A DNA stretch of 64,000 bases from UBA5009 sp038043185. Lineage in GTDB: Bacteria; Bdellovibrionota; Bdellovibrionia; Bdellovibrionales; Bdellovibrionaceae. The notes below the pieces were generated by a model. The model saw nothing but the letters and a program-made list of their open reading frames with translations, did not search any database and was not told the origin of the DNA. The stretch is taken from NCBI GenBank assembly GCA_038043185.1, contig JBBTCO010000035.1, forward strand, positions 1-64,000, read 5' to 3'. Shown here piece by piece: positions 15,905-24,458 of the stretch. The stretch's first letter is position 1. Every line of letters begins with the position of its first letter. The translations under genes and the position numbers were made by a program.

Positions 15905-17338
15905 ATGTCGATTCGTAATTTCGAATTAGATCAAAAATCAACTCATCGAGAAAAAAACTCGACAGAGCCAACACAATTGAATTTCAGTGACCTTGCTTAT
16001 CAACTTCCACATGTCGAATTTATCGAGTCTTCCGATACTTCGTCTGTACCCCTCCACGGTGAACTTTCTTATCGAAGAGTCTCGAAGAAATACTTTGGGC
16101 TTTCATTCGTAATTCATACGATGATGGCGTCGGCCCTTCTTTTTTTAAGCGTTCCCTTAATTACCGAAACTCCAAAAGAAGTTATCACTATTGAAATCAC
16201 TGATTCTACGGGTGTTATTGCTGCGCCTTCGCCGGCACCAACTCGCCCAGTGCTTGCAGCCCCTGTCGAAAAGGAAACTCCCGCTGCAACTAAGGTATCC
16301 GAAAAATCAATTCCAAAGTCAGCACCGATTGTAAAAGCCGCCGAAATCGATACGAATGAAATCACCGAACCAGTTATCAAGTTAACACCAATTAAACCGA
16401 CCGAAGTAGAAAAAGCCAAGCCAGTGGCTAAGCCTGCACCCGCAATAAAAACAAAGGCATCACCCAAAGCAGCAGCGGAAACTAAAACTGCAGCAGTTGC
16501 AGCTCCAAAAGCAGCAAGCCCACGACCCCAAGTTTTAGCTAAAGAATCCATAGTCGTGGTGCCTGAAACCTTGGATGATATTCATTCTTCAGATTTAGAC
16601 GAATCCACAGTGAAAGCGGCGACAAATGTAAAACCGTCGGCCGCTACTCTTCATAAAGATGTTGAAAATGATTTTAATAAATTGGACGAGCAGCCTGATG
16701 CCCTGATCGAAAAAGAATCTCAACAACTTGGCGCCATCACCAAAAATTTAGAAGATGAAAACAACGAGAATTTAAAGTCGATGGAAGAAAAAAATAAAGC
16801 AGAGCAAGCAGCCATCGAAAAAGCAAATGCCAATCGACGTCGCCAAGATGCTGTTGCAATTGCCGCAGCCAAATCTGCTGAAGACGCCGAAGCCAAAGCT
16901 GCGGCCGTTCGTGCCGCTGCAGCCGAAGAGGCCGCAGTCGCAAAAATAGCGGCGGCAAAAGCTGCAGCAGAAGCCGATGGAAACGGCAAAGGCACTTCCC
17001 AAGTCGCGGCGGGAAATCCCGGAGAAGGCGAAGTTCGATCTCTACAAGACATGCGACAAATGCCAGGAAATCCGAAACCTTCCTATGATTACCAAGAACG
17101 CCTTCGCGGTGACGCTGGCGAAGTGGTTTTCTTGGCCTATGTGACTCGCGATGGATCAACCACTCAATTTAAATTATCAAAAAGTACCGGCCACAGAAAT
17201 TTAGATTTAAAAACATTAGCCGCTTTAAAAAAGTGGAAATTTTATCCTGGCCAAGAAGGTTGGGTTGAATTCCCATTCAATTGGAACTTGCAAGGCGGCG
17301 CTACAGAAATGCCAACGCTGTTAAGACGAGCGAAGTAA
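15905..17338 (+). CDS. TonB-like energy transducer
   Basis: The 477-residue product has a cytoplasmic N-terminus of about 63 residues and one transmembrane segment (64-85) containing S67-x3-H71, the same Ser-x3-His motif TonB uses to contact ExbB/ExbD. A long Pro/Lys/Ala-rich periplasmic stretch follows (about 90-370), then a C-terminal TonB_C domain (GDAGEVVFLAYVTRDG, LDLKTLAALKKWKFYPG). Residues 285-355 look like an Ala/Glu/Lys coiled coil. TonB proteins couple the proton-motive force to outer-membrane receptors or envelope machines. No exbB/exbD or receptor gene is adjacent, so its partner is elsewhere. Confidence 0.8.
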   Translation: MSIRNFELDQKSTHREKNSTEPTQLNFSDLAYQLPHVEFIESSDTSSVPLHGELSYRRVSKKYFGLSFVIHTMMASALLFLSVPLITETPKEVITIEITDSTGVIAAPSPAPTRPVLAAPVEKETPAATKVSEKSIPKSAPIVKAAEIDTNEITEPVIKLTPIKPTEVEKAKPVAKPAPAIKTKASPKAAAETKTAAVAAPKAASPRPQVLAKESIVVVPETLDDIHSSDLDESTVKAATNVKPSAATLHKDVENDFNKLDEQPDALIEKESQQLGAITKNLEDENNENLKSMEEKNKAEQAAIEKANANRRRQDAVAIAAAKSAEDAEAKAAAVRAAAAEEAAVAKIAAAKAAAEADGNGKGTSQVAAGNPGEGEVRSLQDMRQMPGNPKPSYDYQERLRGDAGEVVFLAYVTRDGSTTQFKLSKSTGHRNLDLKTLAALKKWKFYPGQEGWVEFPFNWNLQGGATEMPTLLRRAK

Positions 17339-17346
17339 GCTCGCTC
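17328..17346 (+). terminator. hairpin enclosing the stop codon of the TonB-like gene
   Basis: GAGCGA (17328-17333) and TCGCTC (17341-17346) pair perfectly; the 7-nt loop contains the TAA at 17336-17338. No U-tract follows. This is one of six hairpins in the window that overlap a stop codon. Confidence 0.35.
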
Positions 17347-17424
17347 TCATTTGCAAAACTATAAAGAAGTCTAGTTCATCAATATAGAAATATTTCCGAT
17401 ACTCTCTTATTAGAGGGAGTGCCC

Positions 17425-17765
17425 ATGTCGAAATATTTTTTATTATTATTAATTTTATTCCCTAAAATTGGTTTTGGATGTCGTACTATAAATGATGAAG
17501 ATGTCCGAGAAATTGAAAAATACACTGAACTCTGTACGGAAACTGGGCAGATACCGAAACCAGGTATACAAAAAATCAGAATAACCCTTCAGCTACAAAA
17601 TACGTTGTAAATGAAATCCATGAGTCGAAATTTTCTTGGGAATGCAAAAATACGGGAATAAAAGAATGGTGTGGCTATGGACTAGCTAAGCAATCAAAGA
17701 TTTGGCCAACTCCAGCGGCTTCATCACCAGCGAAGGCTTCAAAGAAAAAACCAGGCGGCAAGTAG
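17425..17765 (+). pseudogene. small secreted protein split by a frameshift at an A6 run
   Basis: ATG 17425 follows AGAGGG and opens with a signal peptide (hydrophobic 3-16, cleavage near GFGCR). The frame then runs to a TAA at about 17610. One frame over, translation continues sensibly from about 17573 to a TAG at 17763-17765, with Cys-containing WECKNTGIKEWCGYG and a Lys-rich end. Adding one A to the AAAAAA run at 17570-17575 fuses the two parts into a single protein of about 113 residues. Either the gene is broken, or it is phase-variable or slippage-decoded, or the run was mis-sequenced. Family unknown. Confidence 0.6.
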
Positions 17766-17816
17766 CAAAGCTTTTCACCCCGGAAAACGATTTTATTTAA
17801 ACTTTTAAAGAAAAAA

Positions 17817-17945
17817 TTAGTCTTTGAAAAGAACTTTGGCAGACTTAGTCGTCCCCTTATTGCGCAAAGCCGCTTTTCTTTTTGTCCCAGAAGCTGCTCT
17901 TTTGTGTTTACGAATAGTTTCTGTTTTTTTCGTTTTTGAAGCCAT
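17817..17945 (-). CDS. 42-residue basic protein
   Basis: This short frame has a GGGAG ribosome site about 6 nt before ATG 17945. It encodes a product with roughly one third Lys/Arg and no Cys or Trp (begins MASKTKKTETIRKHKR, ends SAKVLFKD). Such highly basic small proteins may bind nucleic acid or the ribosome. The overlapping plus-strand frame (17824-18048) lacks a ribosome site and is the less likely coding strand. It lies just downstream of the frameshifted gene and in the same direction as the outer-membrane protein at 17982-18791. Confidence 0.6.
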   Translation of the reverse strand: MASKTKKTETIRKHKRAASGTKRKAALRNKGTTKSAKVLFKD

Positions 17946-17981
17946 GACCACTCCCGGGTTCAAGTTGATGTCACGTAGCTA

Positions 17982-18791
17982 TCAAAAGGGCACGGCTAAG
18001 TCAATGGAGTGGCGCGAATTCGCCGATTCCTTTGTATCTCCTTCATAGGCATAATTGAGCTTAAAGCGGGGCAAATCAAATCCAAAGCCCACAGTCCCAT
18101 ATTCTTTCTCGGTGGCGTTTTCGTCACGATAGCCAAATCTGAGCAACATCCAACGGCTGAGGTAGTTTTCAAGCCCCAGCATCACAGTGGGCACACTAAA
18201 ATCATTATTTTGAGCACTCAAAAGATCAAATCTCATACGAAAGAACTCGTGATAAATGTAATTTGTTCCAAGCCCAATCCGTGGATAGGTTTTATAGACT
18301 TCAGGAAAATTTTTAGATTCCCCAACCACGTTGTAAAATACCACTCCAAAGCCGTAATTAGGTTTTGGTGCATAAGCAAAACCCACATCGCCATTGATAT
18401 TGATCACTGGCTTTTCAGGCTGAGAAACTTGATAATAATGAGCGGAAACCCCCACTGTCCATTTGCGTATAATAAAGTCAGCTAAAGAGAGCTTGAAGTC
18501 CTGCAGAAGATCCGCTCGATAATACGAAAGCGCAGCAGGGATAGGCGATTCTGGAGTGTTATCGGAAAGGCCCACAGCCATCTCTTTCGAGCCCATCATC
18601 GTGTACAAATAATAACCTCGTAGATAGGGCAAAGTCGCCGGATTTAAAAAGACCGAATCCCCCGCAACTACGGCCGCGCGACCGGTACCCCCTGTCGCCG
18701 CAGAAACAGACCCACCATAAACTTGTGCTTGGGATTGAAGACTCCACACAACTGGAATAAGCCTAATCATCATCTTTAAGGCCGCTTTCAC
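17982..18791 (-). CDS. outer-membrane beta-barrel protein, FadL/PorV-like
   Basis: The 269-residue product begins at GTG 18791 with GGGGG about 6 nt upstream; the TTG at 18797 abuts that site and is rejected. A signal peptide is followed by YGGSVSAATGGTGRAAV and DSVFLNPATLPYL, the N-terminal pattern of FadL/PorV-type barrels (the NPA motif of this group). Alternating-polarity strands run to a C-terminal aromatic residue (IDLAVPF). It is probably a transporter or assembly factor in the outer membrane. No partner is obvious. Confidence 0.7.
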   Translation of the reverse strand: MKAALKMMIRLIPVVWSLQSQAQVYGGSVSAATGGTGRAAVVAGDSVFLNPATLPYLRGYYLYTMMGSKEMAVGLSDNTPESPIPAALSYYRADLLQDFKLSLADFIIRKWTVGVSAHYYQVSQPEKPVININGDVGFAYAPKPNYGFGVVFYNVVGESKNFPEVYKTYPRIGLGTNYIYHEFFRMRFDLLSAQNNDFSVPTVMLGLENYLSRWMLLRFGYRDENATEKEYGTVGFGFDLPRFKLNYAYEGDTKESANSRHSIDLAVPF

Positions 18792-18805
18792 GCGCAACCC
18801 CCTTT

Positions 18806-18823
18806 TAGGATAAAATAATCCTA
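18806..18823. promoter_or_regulatory. inverted repeat TAGGAT-N6-ATCCTA in a divergent promoter region
   Basis: TAGGAT (18806-18811) and ATCCTA (18818-18823) form a perfect 6-bp inverted repeat between the outer-membrane protein gene (minus) and the orphan higA (plus). Spacing and position fit an operator for the HigA-like repressor, but a short mRNA leader hairpin for the minus gene is equally possible. Confidence 0.3.
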
Positions 18824-18840
18824 GAAGAAGCCGCTAAGGA

Positions 18841-18918
18841 ATGCAATGGTGTATTACCTTTCGCTTCAAGGATGCTGAATTTTCAGAGGTAAAAATTGAG
18901 AACTACCACAAAGGATAA
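18841..18918 (+). pseudogene. higB toxin remnant (C-terminal 25 codons)
   Basis: Directly before higA, in the position HigB normally occupies, the frame 18841-18918 reads QWCITFRFKDAEFSEVKIEN followed by YHKG and a stop. This matches the last strands of RelE/HigB toxins (family form QWRICFRW...VEIVDYH). A TAA lies two codons before it in frame, so the N-terminal two thirds of the toxin is gone. The remnant carries the AAAGGA that serves as the higA ribosome site, which may be why it persists. Confidence 0.65.
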
Positions 18919-18921
18919 AGT

Positions 18922-19185
18922 ATGATTAAAAATCCAAAACCAATGCATCCGGGGCAAGTGCTCAATGAAGTTTATCTTAAAGAACTTGGTTTAGACCAAT
19001 CTCAATTCGCAGAAAAATGCAAATGTTCGCCTCGAAAAATCAATGAAATCGTCAATGGAAAACGTTCTTTATCTCCCGAGTTTGCTTTAACTCTTGAAAA
19101 AGTAATCGGAACAACCGCCGAAATGTGGGTCCGAATACAAGCGGAGTATGATTTGTGGGTGGCGAGAAAGAAAGCCGCTGCCTAA
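18922..19185 (+). CDS. higA: HigA-family antitoxin/transcriptional regulator, orphan
   Basis: The 87-residue product is a typical HigA/VapI protein: MHPGQVLNEVYLKELGLDQS at the N-terminus, an HTH with FAEKCKCSPRKINEIVNGKR, and TAEMWVRIQAEYDLW at the C-terminus. HigA normally binds the HigB ribosome-dependent RNase and represses the operon. Here the toxin has been reduced to a scrap (18841-18918), so HigA may survive as a stand-alone regulator or anti-addiction factor. AAAGGA lies 6 nt before the ATG. Confidence 0.9.
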   Translation: MIKNPKPMHPGQVLNEVYLKELGLDQSQFAEKCKCSPRKINEIVNGKRSLSPEFALTLEKVIGTTAEMWVRIQAEYDLWVARKKAAA

Positions 19186-19186
19186 A

Positions 19187-20542
19187 TCAGTTTCGAACGC
19201 AAATTGACGCAACCTCGGCACAATAAGGCGTTGGTGGTGCGGCTGGGTAATTGTTGCGAGTTTCATTCGAGTTGTAAAAACAAGGTTGAGTCATATTGTA
19301 TTGTATTGGAACCATTCCATAAGATGTTCCACCGCTTGCCTGTGGCAATGGTTCATCACGATAGCAGCGAAAGCTAAGGGGAACGACGCAGCGGCTATCG
19401 ACACTTACATCGTAATCTTTGGCAGGAAAATGTCGACGCAGAATCTCGAATTCTTTTTTATAATTAGCATCAGCCATTCGACCGATTTTATCTTTGGGGC
19501 AGATTACGGCTTGATCTTCTCTTCTAACAACCGAATAACGTCGAGCAACGGGACAGCTCCATGTTCGACCAGAATCCTTCCCTGTTTCAAGATTAATTTC
19601 GCTCACAGAGGTTAAAGTATTTTTGGGATTCCAGGGGTGCGCTACTCCATTTGGATAAACTGTGGCATTGTGAAAGTCTAAAACCTGTTGGAACAGCAGT
19701 TTATATCCAAGACCGTAAGCCATAGTTTTACTACCTGGCGCCGGTGATCTTAGTAACGTTTGTTCAAGATTATCATCATAACCTAATGTTAAAAAGGCAT
19801 TCGATTCAAATTCATTTCTGAAACTGGTGGCCGTTTCTTCATTCTGATTAAAATAGAGCGCGCCTTCCATCACTCGTTCTTCTGCATCGGCCAATGGAAA
19901 GAAATTAACAAAAGCTGGGTCTGTAGCGCTATAGGCGGCATTCATCAGATGAGTTAGCCAACGATCGTCAGACAATATACCCATCAAAGGCACAATGTCG
20001 ATTCCATATGTTGCGGTTGTCTTCGAATAAACCGCCTTGATATCACGAATTTTTCGCATGCTGAATTGAACTTGAGCCTTTTCATTTTTTTTCGAGGTCG
20101 CCAAGTAAACCTTTGCATCGGTCGCGGTTGGAACAACATTCGTAGGATTATTTGGATCATAGTTGGGTTTTACATTTTGTTTGGCCCAATCGATATAAGC
20201 CTTAGTAATTCTCGCACCTGACATAACTGTATCCGGTGTTGCTGGGGTCGCTGCCGCCCTCACCTCATAAGCACCAACTTTAAAAGTAAAAGCTTTGCCA
20301 TTCGAGCCTGGGCTAGAACAAGATAAATACGTCAGTTGATCAATGGCAGTTTCATAAGCAAAAGGAGTCACATCGGATTGAATTTGCTGTTGGTTAAAAT
20401 CAAGGCTTTGCTGCTCGGTGGCTTCGAAACCAGCTTTTCCACAATTTTGAAATGTTGTAGCCACGATCAATCCAGCCAAAAGCACGACAAATGTGGAAAA
20501 TCTTAACGGTTTGTTGCGAAAAAATGATGAATAAATGCTCAT
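19187..20542 (-). CDS. secreted/lipoprotein-like hypothetical protein with FQNCG leader
   Basis: The 451-residue product has a basic start, a hydrophobic stretch (about 16-30) and then TTFQNCGKAGF. The Cys at about 33 suggests lipidation, but FQNC departs from the usual L-x-[AG]-C lipobox; the same FQNCG form recurs in Bdellovibrio-like proteins I know. The mature part has eight or so Cys near the C-terminus and no family I recognise. GGGGAG lies upstream of the ATG. It is convergent with higA, 1 bp apart. Confidence 0.75.
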   Translation of the reverse strand: MSIYSSFFRNKPLRFSTFVVLLAGLIVATTFQNCGKAGFEATEQQSLDFNQQQIQSDVTPFAYETAIDQLTYLSCSSPGSNGKAFTFKVGAYEVRAAATPATPDTVMSGARITKAYIDWAKQNVKPNYDPNNPTNVVPTATDAKVYLATSKKNEKAQVQFSMRKIRDIKAVYSKTTATYGIDIVPLMGILSDDRWLTHLMNAAYSATDPAFVNFFPLADAEERVMEGALYFNQNEETATSFRNEFESNAFLTLGYDDNLEQTLLRSPAPGSKTMAYGLGYKLLFQQVLDFHNATVYPNGVAHPWNPKNTLTSVSEINLETGKDSGRTWSCPVARRYSVVRREDQAVICPKDKIGRMADANYKKEFEILRRHFPAKDYDVSVDSRCVVPLSFRCYRDEPLPQASGGTSYGMVPIQYNMTQPCFYNSNETRNNYPAAPPTPYCAEVASICVRN

Positions 20543-20645
20543 GACAAGCTTCTCCCCACGCCTTTACAGGCTAACACAATCCGTCTTTAGATAACTCTCA
20601 AATCTTTAACTTGTCTTAATATGAAACGTTTGTAATGGATAGGGT

Positions 20646-21530
20646 ATGTCTAAAATTAAGAAGGCCATCATTCCGGCGGCTGGTCTGGGCACCCGATTTC
20701 TACCCGCTACAAAGACTGTCCCTAAAGAAATGCTGACTATTGTCGATGCACCGATAATTCTTTATGTGGTTGAAGAAGCGCTTCAAGCGGGAATCGAAGA
20801 CATTGTTTTGATTGCTGGACGCGGGAAACAAGCTATCGAGGATTTCTTCGACTCTTCTTACGAGCTTGAAGATAAATTAGCGCGCGAAGGACATACCAAT
20901 TTGTTGGCTCGCCTGACTAAAGTACGGGATCACGCGAACATTATTAGCATACGTCAAAAACAAGCCCTGGGTCTGGGACATGCTGTCCTGTGCGGAGCCC
21001 CTGTGATTGGCAATGAGCCTTTCGCCGTTTTGTTGGGTGATGAAATCACTTTGAGTGACGAAAAAAATCTCAATTCAACCTCGCAGCTTTGCCAAGTTTT
21101 TGAAAGCAGCGAGAACAGCGTAGTTTCGGTCATGCAAGTTAAAGACGAAGATGTTTCAAAGTACGGTATTGCTGACGTTGAAGAATCCAATGGCCGTTTC
21201 CGGGTAAAAAGTTTAGTGGAAAAGCCGAAGCCACAGGATGTAAAAAGCCGTTGGGCTTTGACAGGACGATATGTCTTTGAAAATAAGATTATGTCGTTGC
21301 TACGGGATGCTAAGCCAACCGTAAATAAAGAAATACAGCTAACTGATTGCATGAACATCTTGGCTCATAAATCACCGATGTGGGCCTGTTCGTTTAATGG
21401 AATTCGGTACGACGCCGGCGACAAATTGGGCTATTTAAAAGCCAATGTCGAAGTCGCTTTGAAAAATTCAGAGATTGGCCCGGCATTTGAAAAATATCTA
21501 CGTGAAGTGGCGAGTCGTTTCAAAGATTGA
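20646..21530 (+). CDS. galU: UTP-glucose-1-phosphate uridylyltransferase
   Basis: The 294-residue product has the GalU signature AIIPAAGLGTRFLPATK at 8-24, EMLTIVDAPIILYVVEEA, an LLGDE metal-site motif, and the late VEKPKPQD segment. It makes UDP-glucose for envelope glycans and sugar nucleotides. Length and order are normal for the family. The downstream gene starts 8 bp after its stop, on the same strand. Confidence 0.93.
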   Translation: MSKIKKAIIPAAGLGTRFLPATKTVPKEMLTIVDAPIILYVVEEALQAGIEDIVLIAGRGKQAIEDFFDSSYELEDKLAREGHTNLLARLTKVRDHANIISIRQKQALGLGHAVLCGAPVIGNEPFAVLLGDEITLSDEKNLNSTSQLCQVFESSENSVVSVMQVKDEDVSKYGIADVEESNGRFRVKSLVEKPKPQDVKSRWALTGRYVFENKIMSLLRDAKPTVNKEIQLTDCMNILAHKSPMWACSFNGIRYDAGDKLGYLKANVEVALKNSEIGPAFEKYLREVASRFKD

Positions 21531-21537
21531 GGTTCGT

Positions 21538-22389
21538 ATGTGGAGTTTATTTTTATCTTTTGTGCTCTGGGCCTATATCCCACCAAGCAAAATGATTTTA
21601 CAAAGAACAGTCGAAAATTCGGGATCCGGAGTTTATGCCATCGATCAAGAAATTGAATTTTCTAATGGTACTGATTCCTTAAGTTGGCGTGAAATTTGGC
21701 TCGTTGAAAATGACAAGACAATGAGACTGACCGTCGCTCCACCAAAAGATCAAGCCGACAAAATAAAAATTCAGTATGTTTACGAGAGCGGCCAACGGTG
21801 GTCCTTAAATCTAGCTAAAAAAAGAGAGTCGCAAAAAATTTCTGCGGATTTCATCGAACGCTGGTTTCATTTTCGTAACTCTGATGCTCTTCAAAATGCC
21901 TTGATTCAAAATCAAATCATTCCAGAAAGCACGTCCATGGCACCAATCCCTAGCGCTAATTCAAAAAAAATAAAACCAACAGAAGAGTTTAAATATGAAC
22001 CAGAAAATTTTGTTCGTCTGGGTCGTTCTCAAAATGTCGTGACCTATGCTTTAGGAATTCCAACTTCTGTAAGTGAAGAAAAATTGACCCCTGGTTTGTG
22101 GATTGAACAGGATCTTTTCCTGATAAGAAAAATACGTTGGACAAATCAGGCCGAAATCACGGCGGATGACCATGCTCCCTACGCCAAAGGCCTTCTCTTT
22201 CCAAAAAAACGAATCTTACGTTGGGGCCCAAATACCGTAACCATGAAAGTTCTCAATGTGGTTTCCCGAAGCGGAAAAATGAATAGTTTTTTTCAACCAC
22301 AGTCCTTGGATTATGCCACAAATTTCGAAGGAATTCAGTCTTCGCCGCTCAAGTCGATGATTGAGGAGTTTTACGCGAGATTCAGATGA
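21538..22389 (+). CDS. secreted conserved hypothetical protein
   Basis: The 283-residue product, read from ATG 21538 (GAGG 8 nt upstream), begins with a hydrophobic leader (WSLFLSFVLWAYIPPS). The mature part is beta-rich with many Trp. A longer frame from 21475 would overlap galU and hides the signal peptide, so it is rejected. It overlaps priA by 4 bp (ATGA) and so is translationally coupled to a replication gene, probably by genomic packing rather than function. No domain recognised. Confidence 0.75.
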   Translation: MWSLFLSFVLWAYIPPSKMILQRTVENSGSGVYAIDQEIEFSNGTDSLSWREIWLVENDKTMRLTVAPPKDQADKIKIQYVYESGQRWSLNLAKKRESQKISADFIERWFHFRNSDALQNALIQNQIIPESTSMAPIPSANSKKIKPTEEFKYEPENFVRLGRSQNVVTYALGIPTSVSEEKLTPGLWIEQDLFLIRKIRWTNQAEITADDHAPYAKGLLFPKKRILRWGPNTVTMKVLNVVSRSGKMNSFFQPQSLDYATNFEGIQSSPLKSMIEEFYARFR

Positions 22390-24446
22390 GTTCTGTTTCT
22401 CAACTATGGAAAATTGCCGTAGATGCTCCAATTAAATTCATTCTTACTTATTCAAATAAAGACTTGGAACAAAAACCTGAGATGGGCCAATGGGTTCAGG
22501 TTCCATTAGGACAAAGAAAGGTTCCAGGGCTTTGCCTTGGCCCTGCTGAAGAATCGCAACAAAAAGAAACTTTTGTGGTTAAATCGATTCACTCAATTGA
22601 TTCAGAATATCCTCCTTGGTCTGATCAGTTCTTAGGATGGCTTGAATGGCTATCCAATTATTATATTCATCCGCCCGGTTTAGTCGCTGCTTTAGCACTG
22701 CCCCCTCTGCGAAAAAATCCCAAGTCAAAAACCAGAAAATCCGCAGTCGTCCCCGAGCTTGAACAGGAAAATTCCCTGCAACTAAATGATGAGCAACGGG
22801 TTGTGGTCGAAAAAATTTCTAAAGTTTCCGGGTTTTCAACTCACTTGATTTTTGGGGTGACGGGCTCTGGTAAAACAGAAATTTATTTACAATTGTTAGA
22901 GAAAATTTTGGCGGAAGGGAAAACCGGACTGGTGTTGGTACCGGAAATTGCGTTGACGCCCCAACTGATTCAAAGATTTGCTCGACGATTTGGTGATCAA
23001 ATCGCGGTCTTGCATTCGCAATTAACTGAACGCGAAAGAACCAACCAATGGTGGGGTATCGTCGAAGGCCGAAAAAAAATTCTGATCGGTGCTCGTTCGG
23101 CTTTGTTTTGTCCCATTCCAAATTTAGGTTTGATCGTTGTCGATGAGGAACACGAACCCAGTTACAAACAAGATGAAAAATTGAAATACCACGGCCGTGA
23201 TGCGGCAATCATGCTTGGAAAATTTATGGATTGCCCAGTCCTTTTAGGATCCGCAACTCCCAGTTTGGAAAGCTGGAAAAATGCTCTGGAAGGAAAATAC
23301 CATCTTCACCAACTTAAAAATCGTGTTGCTGATCGTTCCTTGCCTCAATTCACAGTCATTGATTTCAAACAAAAAAATTCCTCGCAAAATGATTCTCAGG
23401 CAACTAAAAAAACAACAGCACCCACTTTGCCGTTTTGGATGAGCCTTGAGCTTTACGAAGCCCTTGGTCAGCAACTGGAAAAAGGTGATCAATCTGCTTT
23501 ATTTCTAAATCGACGAGGTCTGGCCCAAATGGTAGTGTGTCCAGCCTGTGGACACACTCGCGAATGCCCAAACTGCGATATCAGCTTAACTTTACATGCA
23601 AACACTCATTTGATTTGTCACTACTGCGACTATCATGAAAATTTCAAAACACTTTGTCCTGATTGTAAAGAGGGCGAGCTTAAGCCTCTGGGTATAGGCA
23701 CCGAGTTGGTCGAATCCGATTTACAAAAACTTTTTCCCAGCGCGCGAATCGCTAGAGCTGACCGGGATGAAATTCAAAATCGTCAAGAATTAGAAGCTTT
23801 GATTTCACAAATGGAAAAAGGCGAAATTGATTTCTTGATTGGCACCCAAATGATTGCCAAAGGTCTGGATTTCCCAAAGTTAAAACTTGTGGCCTTTGTC
23901 TTGGCGGATGTGGGTTTTAACTTTCCTGATTTTCGCGCTACGGAACGAAGTTTTCAACTTTTGACTCAAATGAGCGGTCGATCAGGGCGCCATATATTGG
24001 CCGGGGAAACACCGGGACAAGTTCTTGTGCAAACTTATAATCGTGAACACGAAAGCTTGGTTCGCGCCCAAAAAACGGATTATGTTGGCTTTGCCGAGCA
24101 GGAACTCTTGCATCGGAAGGCGCTTAATTACCCGCCTTATGGGCGTCTTATATGCTTTCGCGTGCAAAGCGCAAAATTAGGAGAAGCCCAAGAATCCATA
24201 AAACAACTTGCTCAACGAGCCCAAGCTCTAAAAGCAAAGTACTCGGCCTATGAAAATTTGGAAATTTTAGGTCCTGCGGAAGCCCCACTTTCCCGAATCC
24301 GTGGCCAGTTTCGCTTCCATCTTCTTCTTAAGGGCGCTCAGGCACGAATCCTTAACCAGTTTTCTCGGCAGGTCTTGTCGGATGAAAAGTGGTTTTCTTC
24401 TTCGGTGAAAGTGCTTGTGGATATTGACCCGATACATCTCCTGTAA
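22386..24446 (+). CDS. priA: primosomal protein N' (PriA helicase)
   Basis: The 686-residue superfamily 2 helicase has Walker A GVTGSGKT (157-164), a DEEH motif in VVDEEHEPSYKQDEK, and the eight-Cys zinc module (CPACGHTRECPNCD, then CHYC and CPDC). FLIGTQMIAKGLDFP and QMSGRSGR follow as motifs V/VI. PriA reloads the replisome at stalled forks. It is slightly shorter than the E. coli protein, mainly in the N-terminal DNA-binding part. Start by ATGA overlap with the previous gene. Confidence 0.95.
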   Translation: MSSVSQLWKIAVDAPIKFILTYSNKDLEQKPEMGQWVQVPLGQRKVPGLCLGPAEESQQKETFVVKSIHSIDSEYPPWSDQFLGWLEWLSNYYIHPPGLVAALALPPLRKNPKSKTRKSAVVPELEQENSLQLNDEQRVVVEKISKVSGFSTHLIFGVTGSGKTEIYLQLLEKILAEGKTGLVLVPEIALTPQLIQRFARRFGDQIAVLHSQLTERERTNQWWGIVEGRKKILIGARSALFCPIPNLGLIVVDEEHEPSYKQDEKLKYHGRDAAIMLGKFMDCPVLLGSATPSLESWKNALEGKYHLHQLKNRVADRSLPQFTVIDFKQKNSSQNDSQATKKTTAPTLPFWMSLELYEALGQQLEKGDQSALFLNRRGLAQMVVCPACGHTRECPNCDISLTLHANTHLICHYCDYHENFKTLCPDCKEGELKPLGIGTELVESDLQKLFPSARIARADRDEIQNRQELEALISQMEKGEIDFLIGTQMIAKGLDFPKLKLVAFVLADVGFNFPDFRATERSFQLLTQMSGRSGRHILAGETPGQVLVQTYNREHESLVRAQKTDYVGFAEQELLHRKALNYPPYGRLICFRVQSAKLGEAQESIKQLAQRAQALKAKYSAYENLEILGPAEAPLSRIRGQFRFHLLLKGAQARILNQFSRQVLSDEKWFSSSVKVLVDIDPIHLL

Positions 24447-24458
24447 CAGAATAAATTT

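Noticed and set aside
16114..17159. Several minus-strand ORFs opposite the TonB-like gene
   Set aside because: Products of the low-complexity Ala/Lys/Pro linker read on the other strand.
17824..18048. Plus-strand 74-codon ORF
   Set aside because: Starts without a ribosome site and overlaps the basic minus-strand gene, which has one.
21475..21537. 21-codon extension of the gene after galU
   Set aside because: Overlaps galU and hides the signal peptide that starts at 21538.
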